DNA of 64,000 nt from Karalla daura (taxonomy: Eukaryota; Chordata; Actinopteri; Chaetodontiformes; Leiognathidae). Under the pieces are notes generated by a model. It worked only from the letters and a program-made list of their open reading frames with translations. It made no database searches and was not told the origin of the DNA. Numbering within the stretch: position 1 is the stretch's first letter; each line of letters begins with the position of its first letter. A program made the translations under genes and the position numbers. Below, piece by piece: positions 1 to 10,500 of this stretch. The stretch spans positions 682,001 through 746,000 of the forward strand of contig JANZKI010000039.1 in the NCBI GenBank assembly GCA_029224185.1, given 5' to 3'.

Positions 1-177
1 ACGACAGGTCCGGGGTGGTCATTTTTTTCACTTTCGGCGAGCTTTAAAATCTCAGCTCCAGGATCAAATCCGGCATCGGGATTGCTTTTTCCAGTGAGCG
101 TGGGCCACCCCGGAGGCGGCTCACACCCCAAATCGTTGGTTTGGGCTCGTTCGCTCGGGGTCGGGATTTCGGCCAAA
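1..177 (+). repeat. Example monomer, type S (177 bp)
   Basis: A forward monomer. In order it holds a GGTCCGGGGTGG block, a T7 run, CACTTTCGGCGAGCTTT, an AT-rich AAAATCTC segment, the segment CTCCAGGATCAAATCCGG, then ATTGCTTTTTCCAGTGAGCG, a GC-rich CCACCCCGGAGGCGG block and the type-S diagnostic AAATCGTTGG. Type S normally carries GCTCGTTCGCTCGG and GGGATTTCGG downstream. This copy has GGTCATTT instead of GGTCGTTT, a variant shared with positions near 1,435, 22,922, 32,453 and 32,930. Confidence 0.95.
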
Positions 178-354
178 ACGACAGGTCCGGGGTGGTCGTT
201 TTTTTCACTTTCGGCGAGCTTTAATATCTCAGCTCCAGGATCAAATCCGGCATCGGGATGGCTTTTTCCAGTGAGCGTGGGCCACTCCGGAGGCGGCTCA
301 CACCCCAATTCGGGGGTTTGGGCTCGCTCGCTCGGGGTCGGGATCTCGGCCAAA
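178..354 (+). repeat. Example monomer, type N (177 bp)
   Basis: A forward monomer with the linked variants GGGATGGC, GGGCCACTCCGG and CCCCAATTCGGGGG. Type N usually lies directly before an inversion module, so it marks the last monomer of a run. The same linked haplotype recurs through the whole window, on both sides of the family change at 32.7 kb. Confidence 0.93.
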
Positions 355-384
355 ACGACATGTCCGGGGTGGTCGTTTTTTTCC

Positions 385-458
385 CTTTCGGCGAGCTTTA
401 ATATCTCATCTCCAGGATCATATGATCCTGGAGATGAGATATTAAAGCTCGCCGAAAG
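385..458. repeat. Perfect 74-bp palindrome (first hairpin of a 297-bp module)
   Basis: Two 37-base arms meet with no spacer at axis 421/422. The left arm begins CTTTCGGCGAGCTTT and the centre is CCAGGATCATATGATCCTGG. Where the left monomer has TTCACTTTCGG instead of TTCCCTTTCGG (for example axis 4195) the perfect arms extend by several more bases. Where the left arm reads CTCAGCTCC rather than CTCATCTCC (for example axes 32680, 39125, 46000) there is one mismatch per arm. Such a sequence can extrude a cruciform or fold back in single-stranded DNA or RNA. Confidence 0.95.
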
Positions 459-527
459 TGAAAAAGTGAAAAAAACGACCACCCCGGACCTGTCGTTTTT
501 TTCACTTTCGGCGAGCTTTAATATCTC
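436..527. repeat. Second inverted repeat of the module (about 36-bp arms, 12-base loop)
   Basis: Right arm 492-527 (GTCG, T7, CACTTTCGGCGAG to ATATCTC) is complementary to 436-479, except for eight extra bases (a TGAAAAAG duplication) in the left arm. The loop is CACCCCGGACCT at 480-491. It overlaps the right arm of the first palindrome, so the two hairpins compete for the same strand. The same structure follows nearly every module in the window. Confidence 0.92.
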
Positions 528-651
528 AGCTCCGGAAAAACACCCGGCATCGGGATTGCTTTTTCCAGTGAGCGTGGGCCACCCCGGAGGCGGCTCACAC
601 CCCAAATGGTGGGTTTGGGCTCGCTCGCTCGGGGTCGGGATCTCGGCCAAA

Positions 652-925
652 ACGACATGTCCGGGGTGGTCGTTTTTTTCCCTTTCGGCGAGCTTTAATA
701 TCTTTAATATAGATATTAAAGCTCGCCGAAAGTGAAAAAGTGAAAAAAACGACCACCCCGGACCTGTCGTTTTTTTCACTTTCGGCGAGCTTTAATATCT
801 CAGCTCCAGGATCAAATCCGGCATCGGGATGGCTTTTTCCAGTGAGCGTGGGCCACTCCGGAGGCGGCTCACACCCCAATTCGTTGGTTTGGGCTCGCTC
901 GCTCGGGGTCGGGATCTCGGCCAAA
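652..925 (+). repeat. 274-bp composite with short AT-rich core
   Basis: An inversion module whose arms (682-703 and 711-732, 22 bases each) flank a 7-base TTAATAT loop instead of the usual 20-base core. Its length is 1 modulo 3. Loops of the same type lie at 2120-2126, 3062-3068, 7276-7282, 8218-8224, 12432-12438 and 13375-13381. Each is followed about 290 bp later by a 314-bp composite. None occurs right of 13.4 kb; a related version with a 2-base loop appears at 22,391 and 31,923. Confidence 0.92.
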
Positions 926-1239
926 ACGACATGTCCGGGGTGGTCGTTTTTTTCCCTTTCGGCGAGCTTTAATATCTCAGCTCCAGGATCATATGATCCT
1001 GGAGATCATATGATCCTGGAGATGAGATATTAAAGCTCGCCGAAAATGAAAAAGTGAAAAAAACGACCACCCCGGACCTGTCGTTTTTTTCACTTTCGGC
1101 GAGCTTTAATATCTCAGCTCCGGAAAAACACCCGGCATCGGGATTGCTTTTTCCAGTGAGCGTGGGCCACCCCGGAGGCGGCTCACACCCCAAATGGTGG
1201 GTTTGGGCTCGCTCGCTCGGGGTCGGGATCTCGGCCAAA
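926..1239 (+). repeat. 314-bp composite with doubled palindromic core
   Basis: Two overlapping cores 17 bp apart (axes 992 and 1009) replace the single core, and the downstream arm reads GCCGAAAATGAAAAAGTG rather than GCCGAAAGTG. Pairs of axes of this type: 2408/2425, 3350/3367, 5794/5811, 7564/7581, 8506/8523, 10950/10967, 12720/12737, 13663/13680, 16107/16124, 18254/18271, 20047/20064, 20361/20378, 21560/21577, 23148/23165, 23462/23479, 25935/25952, 27757/27774, 29579/29596, 29893/29910 and 31092/31109. None is found right of 31.2 kb. Confidence 0.93.
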
Positions 1240-1416
1240 ACGACATGTCCGGGGTGGTCGTTTTTTTCACTTTCGGCGAGCTTTAAAATCTCAGCTCCAG
1301 GATCAAATCCGGCATCGGGATTGCTTTTTCCAGTGAGCGTGGGCCACCCCGGAGGCGGCTCACACCCCAAATGGTGGGTTTGGGCTCGCTCGCTCGGGGT
1401 CGGTATCTCGGCCAAA
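1240..1416 (+). repeat. Example monomer, type W (177 bp)
   Basis: A forward monomer with CCCAAATGGTGGG, GCTCGCTCGCTCGG and normally GGGATCTCGG. This is the commonest type in the window. This copy has a private change, GGTATCTCGG. Confidence 0.93.
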
Positions 1417-2726
1417 ACGACAGGTCCGGGGTGGTCATTTTTTTCACTTTCGGCGAGCTTTAAAATCTCAGCTCCAGGATCAAATCCGGCATCGGGATTG
1501 CTTTTTCCAGTGAGCGTGGGCCACCCCGGAGGCGGCTCACACCCCAAATCGTTGGTTTGGGCTCGTTCGCTCGGGGTCGGGATTTCGGCCAAAACGACAG
1601 GTCCGGGGTGGTCGTTTTTTTCACTTTCGGCGAGCTTTAATATCTCAGCTCCAGGATCAAATCCGGCATCGGGATGGCTTTTTCCAGTGAGCGTGGGCCA
1701 CTCCGGAGGCGGCTCACACCCCAATTCGGGGGTTTGGGCTCGCTCGCTCGGGGTCGGGATCTCGGCCAAAACGACATGTCCGGGGTGGTCGTTTTTTTCC
1801 CTTTCGGCGAGCTTTAATATCTCATCTCCAGGATCATATGATCCTGGAGATGAGATATTAAAGCTCGCCGAAAGTGAAAAAGTGAAAAAAACGACCACCC
1901 CGGACCTGTCGTTTTTTTCACTTTCGGCGAGCTTTAATATCTCAGCTCCGGAAAAACACCCGGCATCGGGATTGCTTTTTCCAGTGAGCGTGGGCCACCC
2001 CGGAGGCGGCTCACACCCCAAATGGTGGGTTTGGGCTCGCTCGCTCGGGGTCGGGATCTCGGCCAAAACGACATGTCCGGGGTGGTCGTTTTTTTCCCTT
2101 TCGGCGAGCTTTAATATCTTTAATATAGATATTAAAGCTCGCCGAAAGTGAAAAAGTGAAAAAAACGACCACCCCGGACCTGTCGTTTTTTTCACTTTCG
2201 GCGAGCTTTAATATCTCAGCTCCAGGATCAAATCCGGCATCGGGATGGCTTTTTCCAGTGAGCGTGGGCCACTCCGGAGGCGGCTCACACCCCAATTCGT
2301 TGGTTTGGGCTCGCTCGCTCGGGGTCGGGATCTCGGCCAAAACGACATGTCCGGGGTGGTCGTTTTTTTCCCTTTCGGCGAGCTTTAATATCTCAGCTCC
2401 AGGATCATATGATCCTGGAGATCATATGATCCTGGAGATGAGATATTAAAGCTCGCCGAAAATGAAAAAGTGAAAAAAACGACCACCCCGGACCTGTCGT
2501 TTTTTTCACTTTCGGCGAGCTTTAATATCTCAGCTCCGGAAAAACACCCGGCATCGGGATTGCTTTTTCCAGTGAGCGTGGGCCACCCCGGAGGCGGCTC
2601 ACACCCCAAATGGTGGGTTTGGGCTCGCTCGCTCGGGGTCGGGATCTCGGCCAAAACGACATGTCCGGGGTGGTCGTTTTTTTCACTTTCGGCGAGCTTT
2701 AAAATCTCAGCTCCAGGATCAAATCT
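1417..2726 (+). repeat. 1,416-bp HOR, copy 2 (incomplete)
   Basis: Repeats copy 1 until about 2726, where AAATCCGGC gives way to AAATCTGGC and an L monomer takes the place of W. From about 1440 rightwards the same sequence also matches +5,156, so this stretch is the source, or an earlier copy, of the tail of the next HOR. Confidence 0.88.
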
Positions 2727-3930
2727 GGCATCGGGATTGCTTTTTCCAGTGAGCATGGGCCACCCCGGAGGCGGCTCACACCCCAAATCGTTGGTTTGGG
2801 CTCGTTTGCTCGGGGTCGGGATTTCGGCCACAACGACAGGTCCGGGGTGGTCGTTTTTTTCACTTTCGGCGAGCTTTAATATCTCAGCTCCAGGATCAAA
2901 TCCGGCATCGGGATTGCTTTTTCCAGTGAGCGTGGGCCACCCCGGAGGCGGCTCACACCCCAAATGGTGGGTTTGGGCTCGCTCGCTCGGGGTCGGGATC
3001 TCGGCCAAAACGACATGTCCGGGGTGGTCGTTTTTTTCCCTTTCGGCGAGCTTTAATATCTTTAATATAGATATTAAAGCTCGCCGAAAGTGAAAAAGTG
3101 AAAAAAACGACCACCCCGGACCTGTCGTTTTTTTCACTTTCGGCGAGCTTTAATATCTCAGCTCCAGGATCAAATCCGGCATCGGGATGGCTTTTTCCAG
3201 TGAGCGTGGGCCACTCCGGAGGCGGCTCACACCCCAATTCGTTGGTTTGGGCTCGCTCGCTCGGGGTCGGGATCTCGGCCAAAACGACATGTCCGGGGTG
3301 GTCGTTTTTTTCCCTTTCGGCGAGCTTTAATATCTCAGCTCCAGGATCATATGATCCTGGAGATCATATGATCCTGGAGATGAGATATTAAAGCTCGCCG
3401 AAAATGAAAAAGTGAAAAAAACGACCACCCCGGACCTGTCGTTTTTTTCACTTTCGGCGAGCTTTAATATCTCAGCTCCGGAAAAACACCCGGCATCGGG
3501 ATTGCTTTTTCCAGTGAGCGTGGGCCACCCCGGAGGCGGCTCACACCCCAAATGGTGGGTTTGGGCTCGCTCGCTCGGGGTCGGGATCTCGGCCAAAACG
3601 ACATGTCCGGGGTGGTCGTTTTTTTCACTTTCGGCGAGCTTTAAAATCTCAGCTCCAGGATCAAATCTGGCATCGGGATTGCTTTTTCCAGTGAGCATGG
3701 GCCACCCCGGAGGCGGCTCACACCCCAAATCGTTGGTTTGGGCTCGTTTGCTCGGGGTCGGGATTTCGGCCACAACGACAGGTCCGGGGTGGTCGTTTTT
3801 TTCACTTTCGGCGAGCTTTAATATCTCAGCTCCAGGATCAAATCCGGCATCGGGATTGCTTTTTCCAGTGAGCGTGGGCCACCCCGGAGGCGGCTCACAC
3901 CCCAAATGGTGGGTTTGGGCTCGCTCGCTC
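1961..3930 (+). repeat. 942-bp module, about two tandem copies
   Basis: Bases from about 1961 to 2988 repeat at +942: 314-bp module, L, S/W-type monomer, 274-bp module (314+2x177+274 = 942). Similarity ends near 3931, where one copy has GGGGACGGGATC. The same doublet recurs in the later HOR copies at about 7117-9086 and 12273-14242. Confidence 0.85.
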
Positions 3931-6900
3931 GGGGACGGGATCTCGGCCAAAACGACAGGTCCGGGGTGGTCGTTTTTTTCACTTTCGGCGAGCTTTAATA
4001 TCTCAGCTCCAGGATCAAATCCGGCATCGGGATGGCTTTTTCCAGTGAGCGTGGGCCACTCCGGAGGCGGCTCACACCCCAATTCGGGGGTTTGGGCTCG
4101 CTCGCTCGGGGTCGGGATCTCGGCCAAAACGACAGGTCCGGGGTGGTCGTTTTTTTCACTTTCGGCGAGCTTTAATATCTCATCTCCAGGATCATATGAT
4201 CCTGGAGATGAGATATTAAAGCTCGCCGAAAGTGAAAAAGTGAAAAAAACGACCACCCCGGACCTGTCGTTTTTTTCACTTTCGGCGAGCTTTAATATCT
4301 CAGCTCCGGAAAAACACCCGGCATCGGGATTGCTTTTTCCAGTGAGCGTGGGCCACCCCGGAGGCGGCTCACACCCCAAATGGTGGGTTTGGGCTCGCTC
4401 GCTCGGGGTCGGGATCTCGGCCAAAACGACAGGTCCGGGGTGGTCGTTTTTTTCACTTTCGGCGAGCTTTAAAATCTCAGCTCCAGGATCAAATCCGGCA
4501 TCGGGATTGCTTTTTCCAGTGAGCGTGGGCCACCCCGGAGGCGGCTCACACCCCAAATGGTGGGTTTGGGCTCGCTCGCTCGGGGTCGGGATCTCGGCCA
4601 AAACGACATGTCCGGGGTGGTCGTTTTTTTCCCTTTCGGTGAGCTTTAATATCTCATCTCCAGGATCATATGATCCTGGAGATGAGATATTAAAGCTCGC
4701 CGAAAGTGAAAAAGTGAAAAAAACGACCACCCCGGACCTGTCGTTTTTTTCACTTTCGGCGAGCTTTAATATCTCAGCTCCGGAAAAACACCCGGCATCG
4801 GGATGGCTTTTTCCAGTGAGCGTGGGCCTCCCCGGAGGCGGCTCACACCCCAATTCGGGGGTTTGGGCTCGCTCGCTCGGGGTCGGGATCTCGGCCACAA
4901 CGACAGGTCCGGGGTGGTCGTTTTTTTCACTTTCGGCGAGCTTTAATATCTCATCTCCAGGATCAAATCTGGCATCGGGATTGCTTTTTCCAGTGAGCAT
5001 GGGCCACCCCGGAGGCGGCTCACACCCCAAATCGTTGGTTTGGGCTCGTTTGCTCGGGGTCGGGATTCCGGCCACAACGACAGGTCCGGGGTGGTCGTTT
5101 TTTTCACTTTCGGCGAGCTTTAATATCTCAGCTCCAGGATCAAATCCGGCATCGGGATTGCTTTTTCCAGTGAGCGTGGGCCACCCCGGAGGCGGCTCAC
5201 ACCCCAAATGGTGGGTTTGGGCACGCTCGCTCGGGGTCGGGATCTCGGCCAAAACGACAGGTCCGGGGTGGTCGTTTTTTTCACTTTCGGCGAGCTTTAA
5301 AATCTCAGCTCCAGGATCAAATCCGGCATCGGGATTGCTTTTTCCAGTGAGCATGGGCCACCCCGGAGGCGGCTCACACCCCAAATCGTTGGTTTGGGCT
5401 CGTTTGCTCGGGGTCGGGATTTCGGCCACAACGACAGGTCCGGGGTGGTCGTTTTTTTCACTTTCGGCGAGCTTTAATATCTCATCTCCAGGATCATATG
5501 ATCCTGGAGATGAGATATTAAAGCTCGCCGAAAGTGAAAAAGTGAAAAAAACGACCACCCCGGACCTGTCGTTTTTTTCACTTTCGGCGAGCTTTAATAT
5601 CTCAGCTCCGGAAAAACACCCGGCATCGGGATTGCTTTTTCCAGTGAGCGTGGGCCACCCCGGAGGCGGCTCACACCCCAAATGGTGGGTTTGGGCTCGC
5701 TCGCTCGGGGTCGGGATCTCGGCCAAAACGACAGGTCCGGGGTGGTCGTTTTTTTCACTTTCGGCGAGCTTTAAAATCTCAGCTCCAGGATCATATGATC
5801 CTGGAGATCATATGATCCTGGAGATGAGATATTAAAGCTCGCCGAAAATGAAAAAGTGAAAAAAACGACCACCCCGGACCTGTCGTTTTTTTCACTTTCG
5901 GCGAGCTTTAATATCTCAGCTCCGGAAAAACACCCGGCATCGGGATTGCTTTTTCCAGTGAGCGTGGGCCACCCCGGAGGCGGCTCACACCCCAAATGGT
6001 GGGTTTGGGCTCGCTCGCTCGGGGTCGGGATCTCGGCCAAAACGACAGGTCCGGGGTGGTCGTTTTTTTCACTTTCGGCGAGCTTTAAAATCTCAGCTCC
6101 AGGATCAAATCTGGCATCGGGATTGCTTTTTCCAGTGAGCATGGGCCACCCCGGAGGCGGCTCACACCCCAAATCGTTGGTTTGGGCTCGTTTGCTCGGG
6201 GTCGGGATTTCGGCCACAACGACAGGTCCGGGGTGGTCGTTTTTTTCACTTTCGGCGAGCTTTAATATCTCAGCTCCAGGATCAAATCCGGCATCGGGAT
6301 TGCTTTTTCCAGTGAGCGTGGGCCACCCCGGAGGCGGCTCACACCCCAAATGGTGGGTTTGGGCTCGCTCGCTCGGGGTCGGGATCTCGGCCAAAACGAC
6401 AGGTCCGGGGTGGTCGTTTTTTTCACTTTCGGCGAGCTTTAAAATCTCAGCTCCAGGATCAAATCTGGCATCGGGATTGCTTTTTCCAGTGAGCATGGGC
6501 CACCCCGGAGGCGGCTCACACCCCAAATCGTTGGTTTGGGCTCGTTTGCTCGGGGTCGGGATTTCGGCCACAACGACAGGTCCGGGGTGGTCGTTTTTTT
6601 CACTTTCGGCGAGCTTTAAAATCTCAGCTCCAGGATCAAATCCGGCATCGGGATTGCTTTTTCCAGTGAGCGTGGGCCACCCCGGAGGCGGCTCACACCC
6701 CAAATCGTTGGTTTGGGATCATTCGCTCGGGGTCGGGATTTCGGCCAAAACGACAGGTCCGGGGTGGTCGTTTTTTTCACTTTCGGCGAGCTTTAATATC
6801 TCAGCTCCAGGATCAAATCCGGCATCGGGATGGCTTTTTCCAGTGAGCGTGGGCCACTCCGGAGGCGGCTCACACCCCAATTCGGGGGTTTGGGCTCGCT

Positions 6901-7581
6901 CGCTCGGGGTCGGGATCTCGGCCAAAACGACATGTCCGGGGTGGTCGTTTTTTTCCCTTTCGGCGAGCTTTAATATCTCATCTCCAGGATCATATGATCC
7001 TGGAGATGAGATATTAAAGCTCGCCGAAAGTGAAAAAGTGAAAAAAACGACCACCCCGGACCTGTCGTTTTTTTCACTTTCGGCGAGCTTTAATATCTCA
7101 GCTCCGGAAAAACACCCGGCATCGGGATTGCTTTTTCCAGTGAGCGTGGGCCACCCCGGAGGCGGCTCACACCCCAAATGGTGGGTTTGGGCTCGCTCGC
7201 TCGGGGTCGGGATCTCGGCCAAAACGACATGTCCGGGGTGGTCGTTTTTTTCCCTTTCGGCGAGCTTTAATATCTTTAATATAGATATTAAAGCTCGCCG
7301 AAAGTGAAAAAGTGAAAAAAACGACCACCCCGGACCTGTCGTTTTTTTCACTTTCGGCGAGCTTTAATATCTCAGCTCCAGGATCAAATCCGGCATCGGG
7401 ATGGCTTTTTCCAGTGAGCGTGGGCCACTCCGGAGGCGGCTCACACCCCAATTCGTTGGTTTGGGCTCGCTCGCTCGGGGTCGGGATCTCGGCCAAAACG
7501 ACATGTCCGGGGTGGTCGTTTTTTTCCCTTTCGGCGAGCTTTAATATCTCAGCTCCAGGATCATATGATCCTGGAGATCAT
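2426..7581 (+). repeat. 5,156-bp HOR, copy 1
   Basis: Phase chosen at the second axis of a 314-bp module. Sub-blocks between 314-bp modules are 942, 2,444, 1,456 and 314 bp (sum 5,156). Private markers repeat at +5,156: GGGGACGGGATC (3931), GGGCCTCCCCGG (about 4827), GGGATTCCGGCC (about 5063), GGGCACGCTCGC (about 5220) and GGGATCATTCGC (about 6717). Confidence 0.93.
2656..2832 (+). repeat. Example monomer, type L (177 bp), confined to the left half
   Basis: A forward monomer with linked variants AAATCTGGC, GAGCATGGGCC, GCTCGTTTGCTCGG and, at its right edge, GGCCACAACG. These L variants are frequent from 2.7 to 30.5 kb, and I find none after about 32.7 kb, so they are a marker of the left family. 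Confidence 0.92.
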
Positions 7582-10500
7582 ATGATCCTGGAGATGAGAT
7601 ATTAAAGCTCGCCGAAAATGAAAAAGTGAAAAAAACGACCACCCCGGACCTGTCGTTTTTTTCACTTTCGGCGAGCTTTAATATCTCAGCTCCGGAAAAA
7701 CACCCGGCATCGGGATTGCTTTTTCCAGTGAGCGTGGGCCACCCCGGAGGCGGCTCACACCCCAAATGGTGGGTTTGGGCTCGCTCGCTCGGGGTCGGGA
7801 TCTCGGCCAAAACGACATGTCCGGGGTGGTCGTTTTTTTCACTTTCGGCGAGCTTTAAAATCTCAGCTCCAGGATCAAATCTGGCATCGGGATTGCTTTT
7901 TCCAGTGAGCATGGGCCACCCCGGAGGCGGCTCACACCCCAAATCGTTGGTTTGGGCTCGTTTGCTCGGGGTCGGGATTTCGGCCACAACGACAGGTCCG
8001 GGGTGGTCGTTTTTTTCACTTTCGGCGAGCTTTAATATCTCAGCTCCAGGATCAAATCCGGCATCGGGATTGCTTTTTCCAGTGAGCGTGGGCCACCCCG
8101 GAGGCGGCTCACACCCCAAATGGTGGGTTTGGGCTCGCTCGCTCGGGGTCGGGATCTCGGCCAAAACGACATGTCCGGGGTGGTCGTTTTTTTCCCTTTC
8201 GGCGAGCTTTAATATCTTTAATATAGATATTAAAGCTCGCCGAAAGTGAAAAAGTGAAAAAAACGACCACCCCGGACCTGTCGTTTTTTTCACTTTCGGC
8301 GAGCTTTAATATCTCAGCTCCAGGATCAAATCCGGCATCGGGATGGCTTTTTCCAGTGAGCGTGGGCCACTCCGGAGGCGGCTCACACCCCAATTCGTTG
8401 GTTTGGGCTCGCTCGCTCGGGGTCGGGATCTCGGCCAAAACGACATGTCCGGGGTGGTCGTTTTTTTCCCTTTCGGCGAGCTTTAATATCTCAGCTCCAG
8501 GATCATATGATCCTGGAGATCATATGATCCTGGAGATGAGATATTAAAGCTCGCCGAAAATGAAAAAGTGAAAAAAACGACCACCCCGGACCTGTCGTTT
8601 TTTTCACTTTCGGCGAGCTTTAATATCTCAGCTCCGGAAAAACACCCGGCATCGGGATTGCTTTTTCCAGTGAGCGTGGGCCACCCCGGAGGCGGCTCAC
8701 ACCCCAAATGGTGGGTTTGGGCTCGCTCGCTCGGGGTCGGGATCTCGGCCAAAACGACATGTCCGGGGTGGTCGTTTTTTTCACTTTCGGCGAGCTTTAA
8801 AATCTCAGCTCCAGGATCAAATCTGGCATCGGGATTGCTTTTTCCAGTGAGCATGGGCCACCCCGGAGGCGGCTCACACCCCAAATCGTTGGTTTGGGCT
8901 CGTTTGCTCGGGGTCGGGATTTCGGCCACAACGACAGGTCCGGGGTGGTCGTTTTTTTCACTTTCGGCGAGCTTTAATATCTCAGCTCCAGGATCAAATC
9001 CGGCATCGGGATTGCTTTTTCCAGTGAGCGTGGGCCACCCCGGAGGCGGCTCACACCCCAAATGGTGGGTTTGGGCTCGCTCGCTCGGGGACGGGATCTC
9101 GGCCAAAACGACAGGTCCGGGGTGGTCGTTTTTTTCACTTTCGGCGAGCTTTAATATCTCAGCTCCAGGATCAAATCCGGCATCGGGATGGCTTTTTCCA
9201 GTGAGCGTGGGCCACTCCGGAGGCGGCTCACACCCCAATTCGGGGGTTTGGGCTCGCTCGCTCGGGGTCGGGATCTCGGCCAAAACGACAGGTCCGGGGT
9301 GGTCGTTTTTTTCACTTTCGGCGAGCTTTAATATCTCATCTCCAGGATCATATGATCCTGGAGATGAGATATTAAAGCTCGCCGAAAGTGAAAAAGTGAA
9401 AAAAACGACCACCCCGGACCTGTCGTTTTTTTCACTTTCGGCGAGCTTTAATATCTCAGCTCCGGAAAAACACCCGGCATCGGGATTGCTTTTTCCAGTG
9501 AGCGTGGGCCACCCCGGAGGCGGCTCACACCCCAAATGGTGGGTTTGGGCTCGCTCGCTCGGGGTCGGGATCTCGGCCAAAACGACAGGTCCGGGGTGGT
9601 CGTTTTTTTCACTTTCGGCGAGCTTTAAAATCTCAGCTCCAGGATCAAATCCGGCATCGGGATTGCTTTTTCCAGTGAGCGTGGGCCACCCCGGAGGCGG
9701 CTCACACCCCAAATGGTGGGTTTGGGCTCGCTCGCTCGGGGTCGGGATCTCGGCCAAAACGACATGTCCGGGGTGGTCGTTTTTTTCCCTTTCGGTGAGC
9801 TTTAATATCTCATCTCCAGGATCATATGATCCTGGAGATGAGATATTAAAGCTCGCCGAAAGTGAAAAAGTGAAAAAAACGACCACCCCGGACCTGTCGT
9901 TTTTTTCACTTTCGGCGAGCTTTAATATCTCAGCTCCGGAAAAACACCCGGCATCGGGATGGCTTTTTCCAGTGAGCGTGGGCCTCCCCGGAGGCGGCTC
10001 ACACCCCAATTCGGGGGTTTGGGCTCGCTCGCTCGGGGTCGGGATCTCGGCCACAACGACAGGTCCGGGGTGGTCGTTTTTTTCACTTTCGGCGAGCTTT
10101 AATATCTCATCTCCAGGATCAAATCTGGCATCGGGATTGCTTTTTCCAGTGAGCATGGGCCACCCCGGAGGCGGCTCACACCCCAAATCGTTGGTTTGGG
10201 CTCGTTTGCTCGGGGTCGGGATTCCGGCCACAACGACAGGTCCGGGGTGGTCGTTTTTTTCACTTTCGGCGAGCTTTAATATCTCAGCTCCAGGATCAAA
10301 TCCGGCATCGGGATTGCTTTTTCCAGTGAGCGTGGGCCACCCCGGAGGCGGCTCACACCCCAAATGGTGGGTTTGGGCACGCTCGCTCGGGGTCGGGATC
10401 TCGGCCAAAACGACAGGTCCGGGGTGGTCGTTTTTTTCACTTTCGGCGAGCTTTAAAATCTCAGCTCCAGGATCAAATCCGGCATCGGGATTGCTTTTTC

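Larger units (their letters stand above)
355..651 (+). repeat. 297-bp composite: monomer with 120-bp double-inversion module
   Basis: Starts as a normal monomer (ACGACATGTCC, then T7 CCCTTTCGG). At the palindromic core (axis 421/422) it turns into its own reverse complement. Near 492, at CGAC/GTCG, it turns forward again and ends as a W monomer. The resumed forward part carries GGAAAAACAC in place of AGGATCAAAT, a 10-base swap seen after most modules. Compared with 177 bp it gains 120 bp. The layout matches two template switches between opposite strands. Single-core axes of this type also lie at 1837, 4195, 4669, 5497, 6993, 9351, 9825, 10653, 12149, 14508, 14982, 15810, 17128, 17956, 19453, 19750, 22674, 24307, 24781, 27134, 28956, 32206 and, with other spacings, at most modules right of 32.7 kb. 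Confidence 0.94.
1..1416 (+). repeat. 1,416-bp HOR, copy 1
   Basis: Order: S, N, 297-bp module, 274-bp module, 314-bp module, W (177x3+297+274+314 = 1,416). The left edge is cut by the window. Everything from 1 to about 1310 is repeated at +1,416, including the GGTCATTT variant. Confidence 0.9.

Noticed and set aside
411..432. Operator or restriction-type regulatory palindrome
   Set aside because: The CCAGGATCATATGATCCTGG core is symmetrical like an operator, but it occurs about 100 times at inversion axes with no promoter or gene nearby.
385..458. Terminal inverted repeats of a transposon
   Set aside because: The arms meet at a spacer-less axis and enclose no gene. No target-site duplication is visible, and the arms are made of the satellite's own sequence.
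476..502. Rho-independent terminator (CGAC...GTCG followed by T7)
   Set aside because: The local stem is only four base pairs, no gene lies upstream, and it recurs at every module.
609..619. Telomere-like GGTTTGGG
   Set aside because: It occurs once per monomer in a fixed context, never as a short tandem run.
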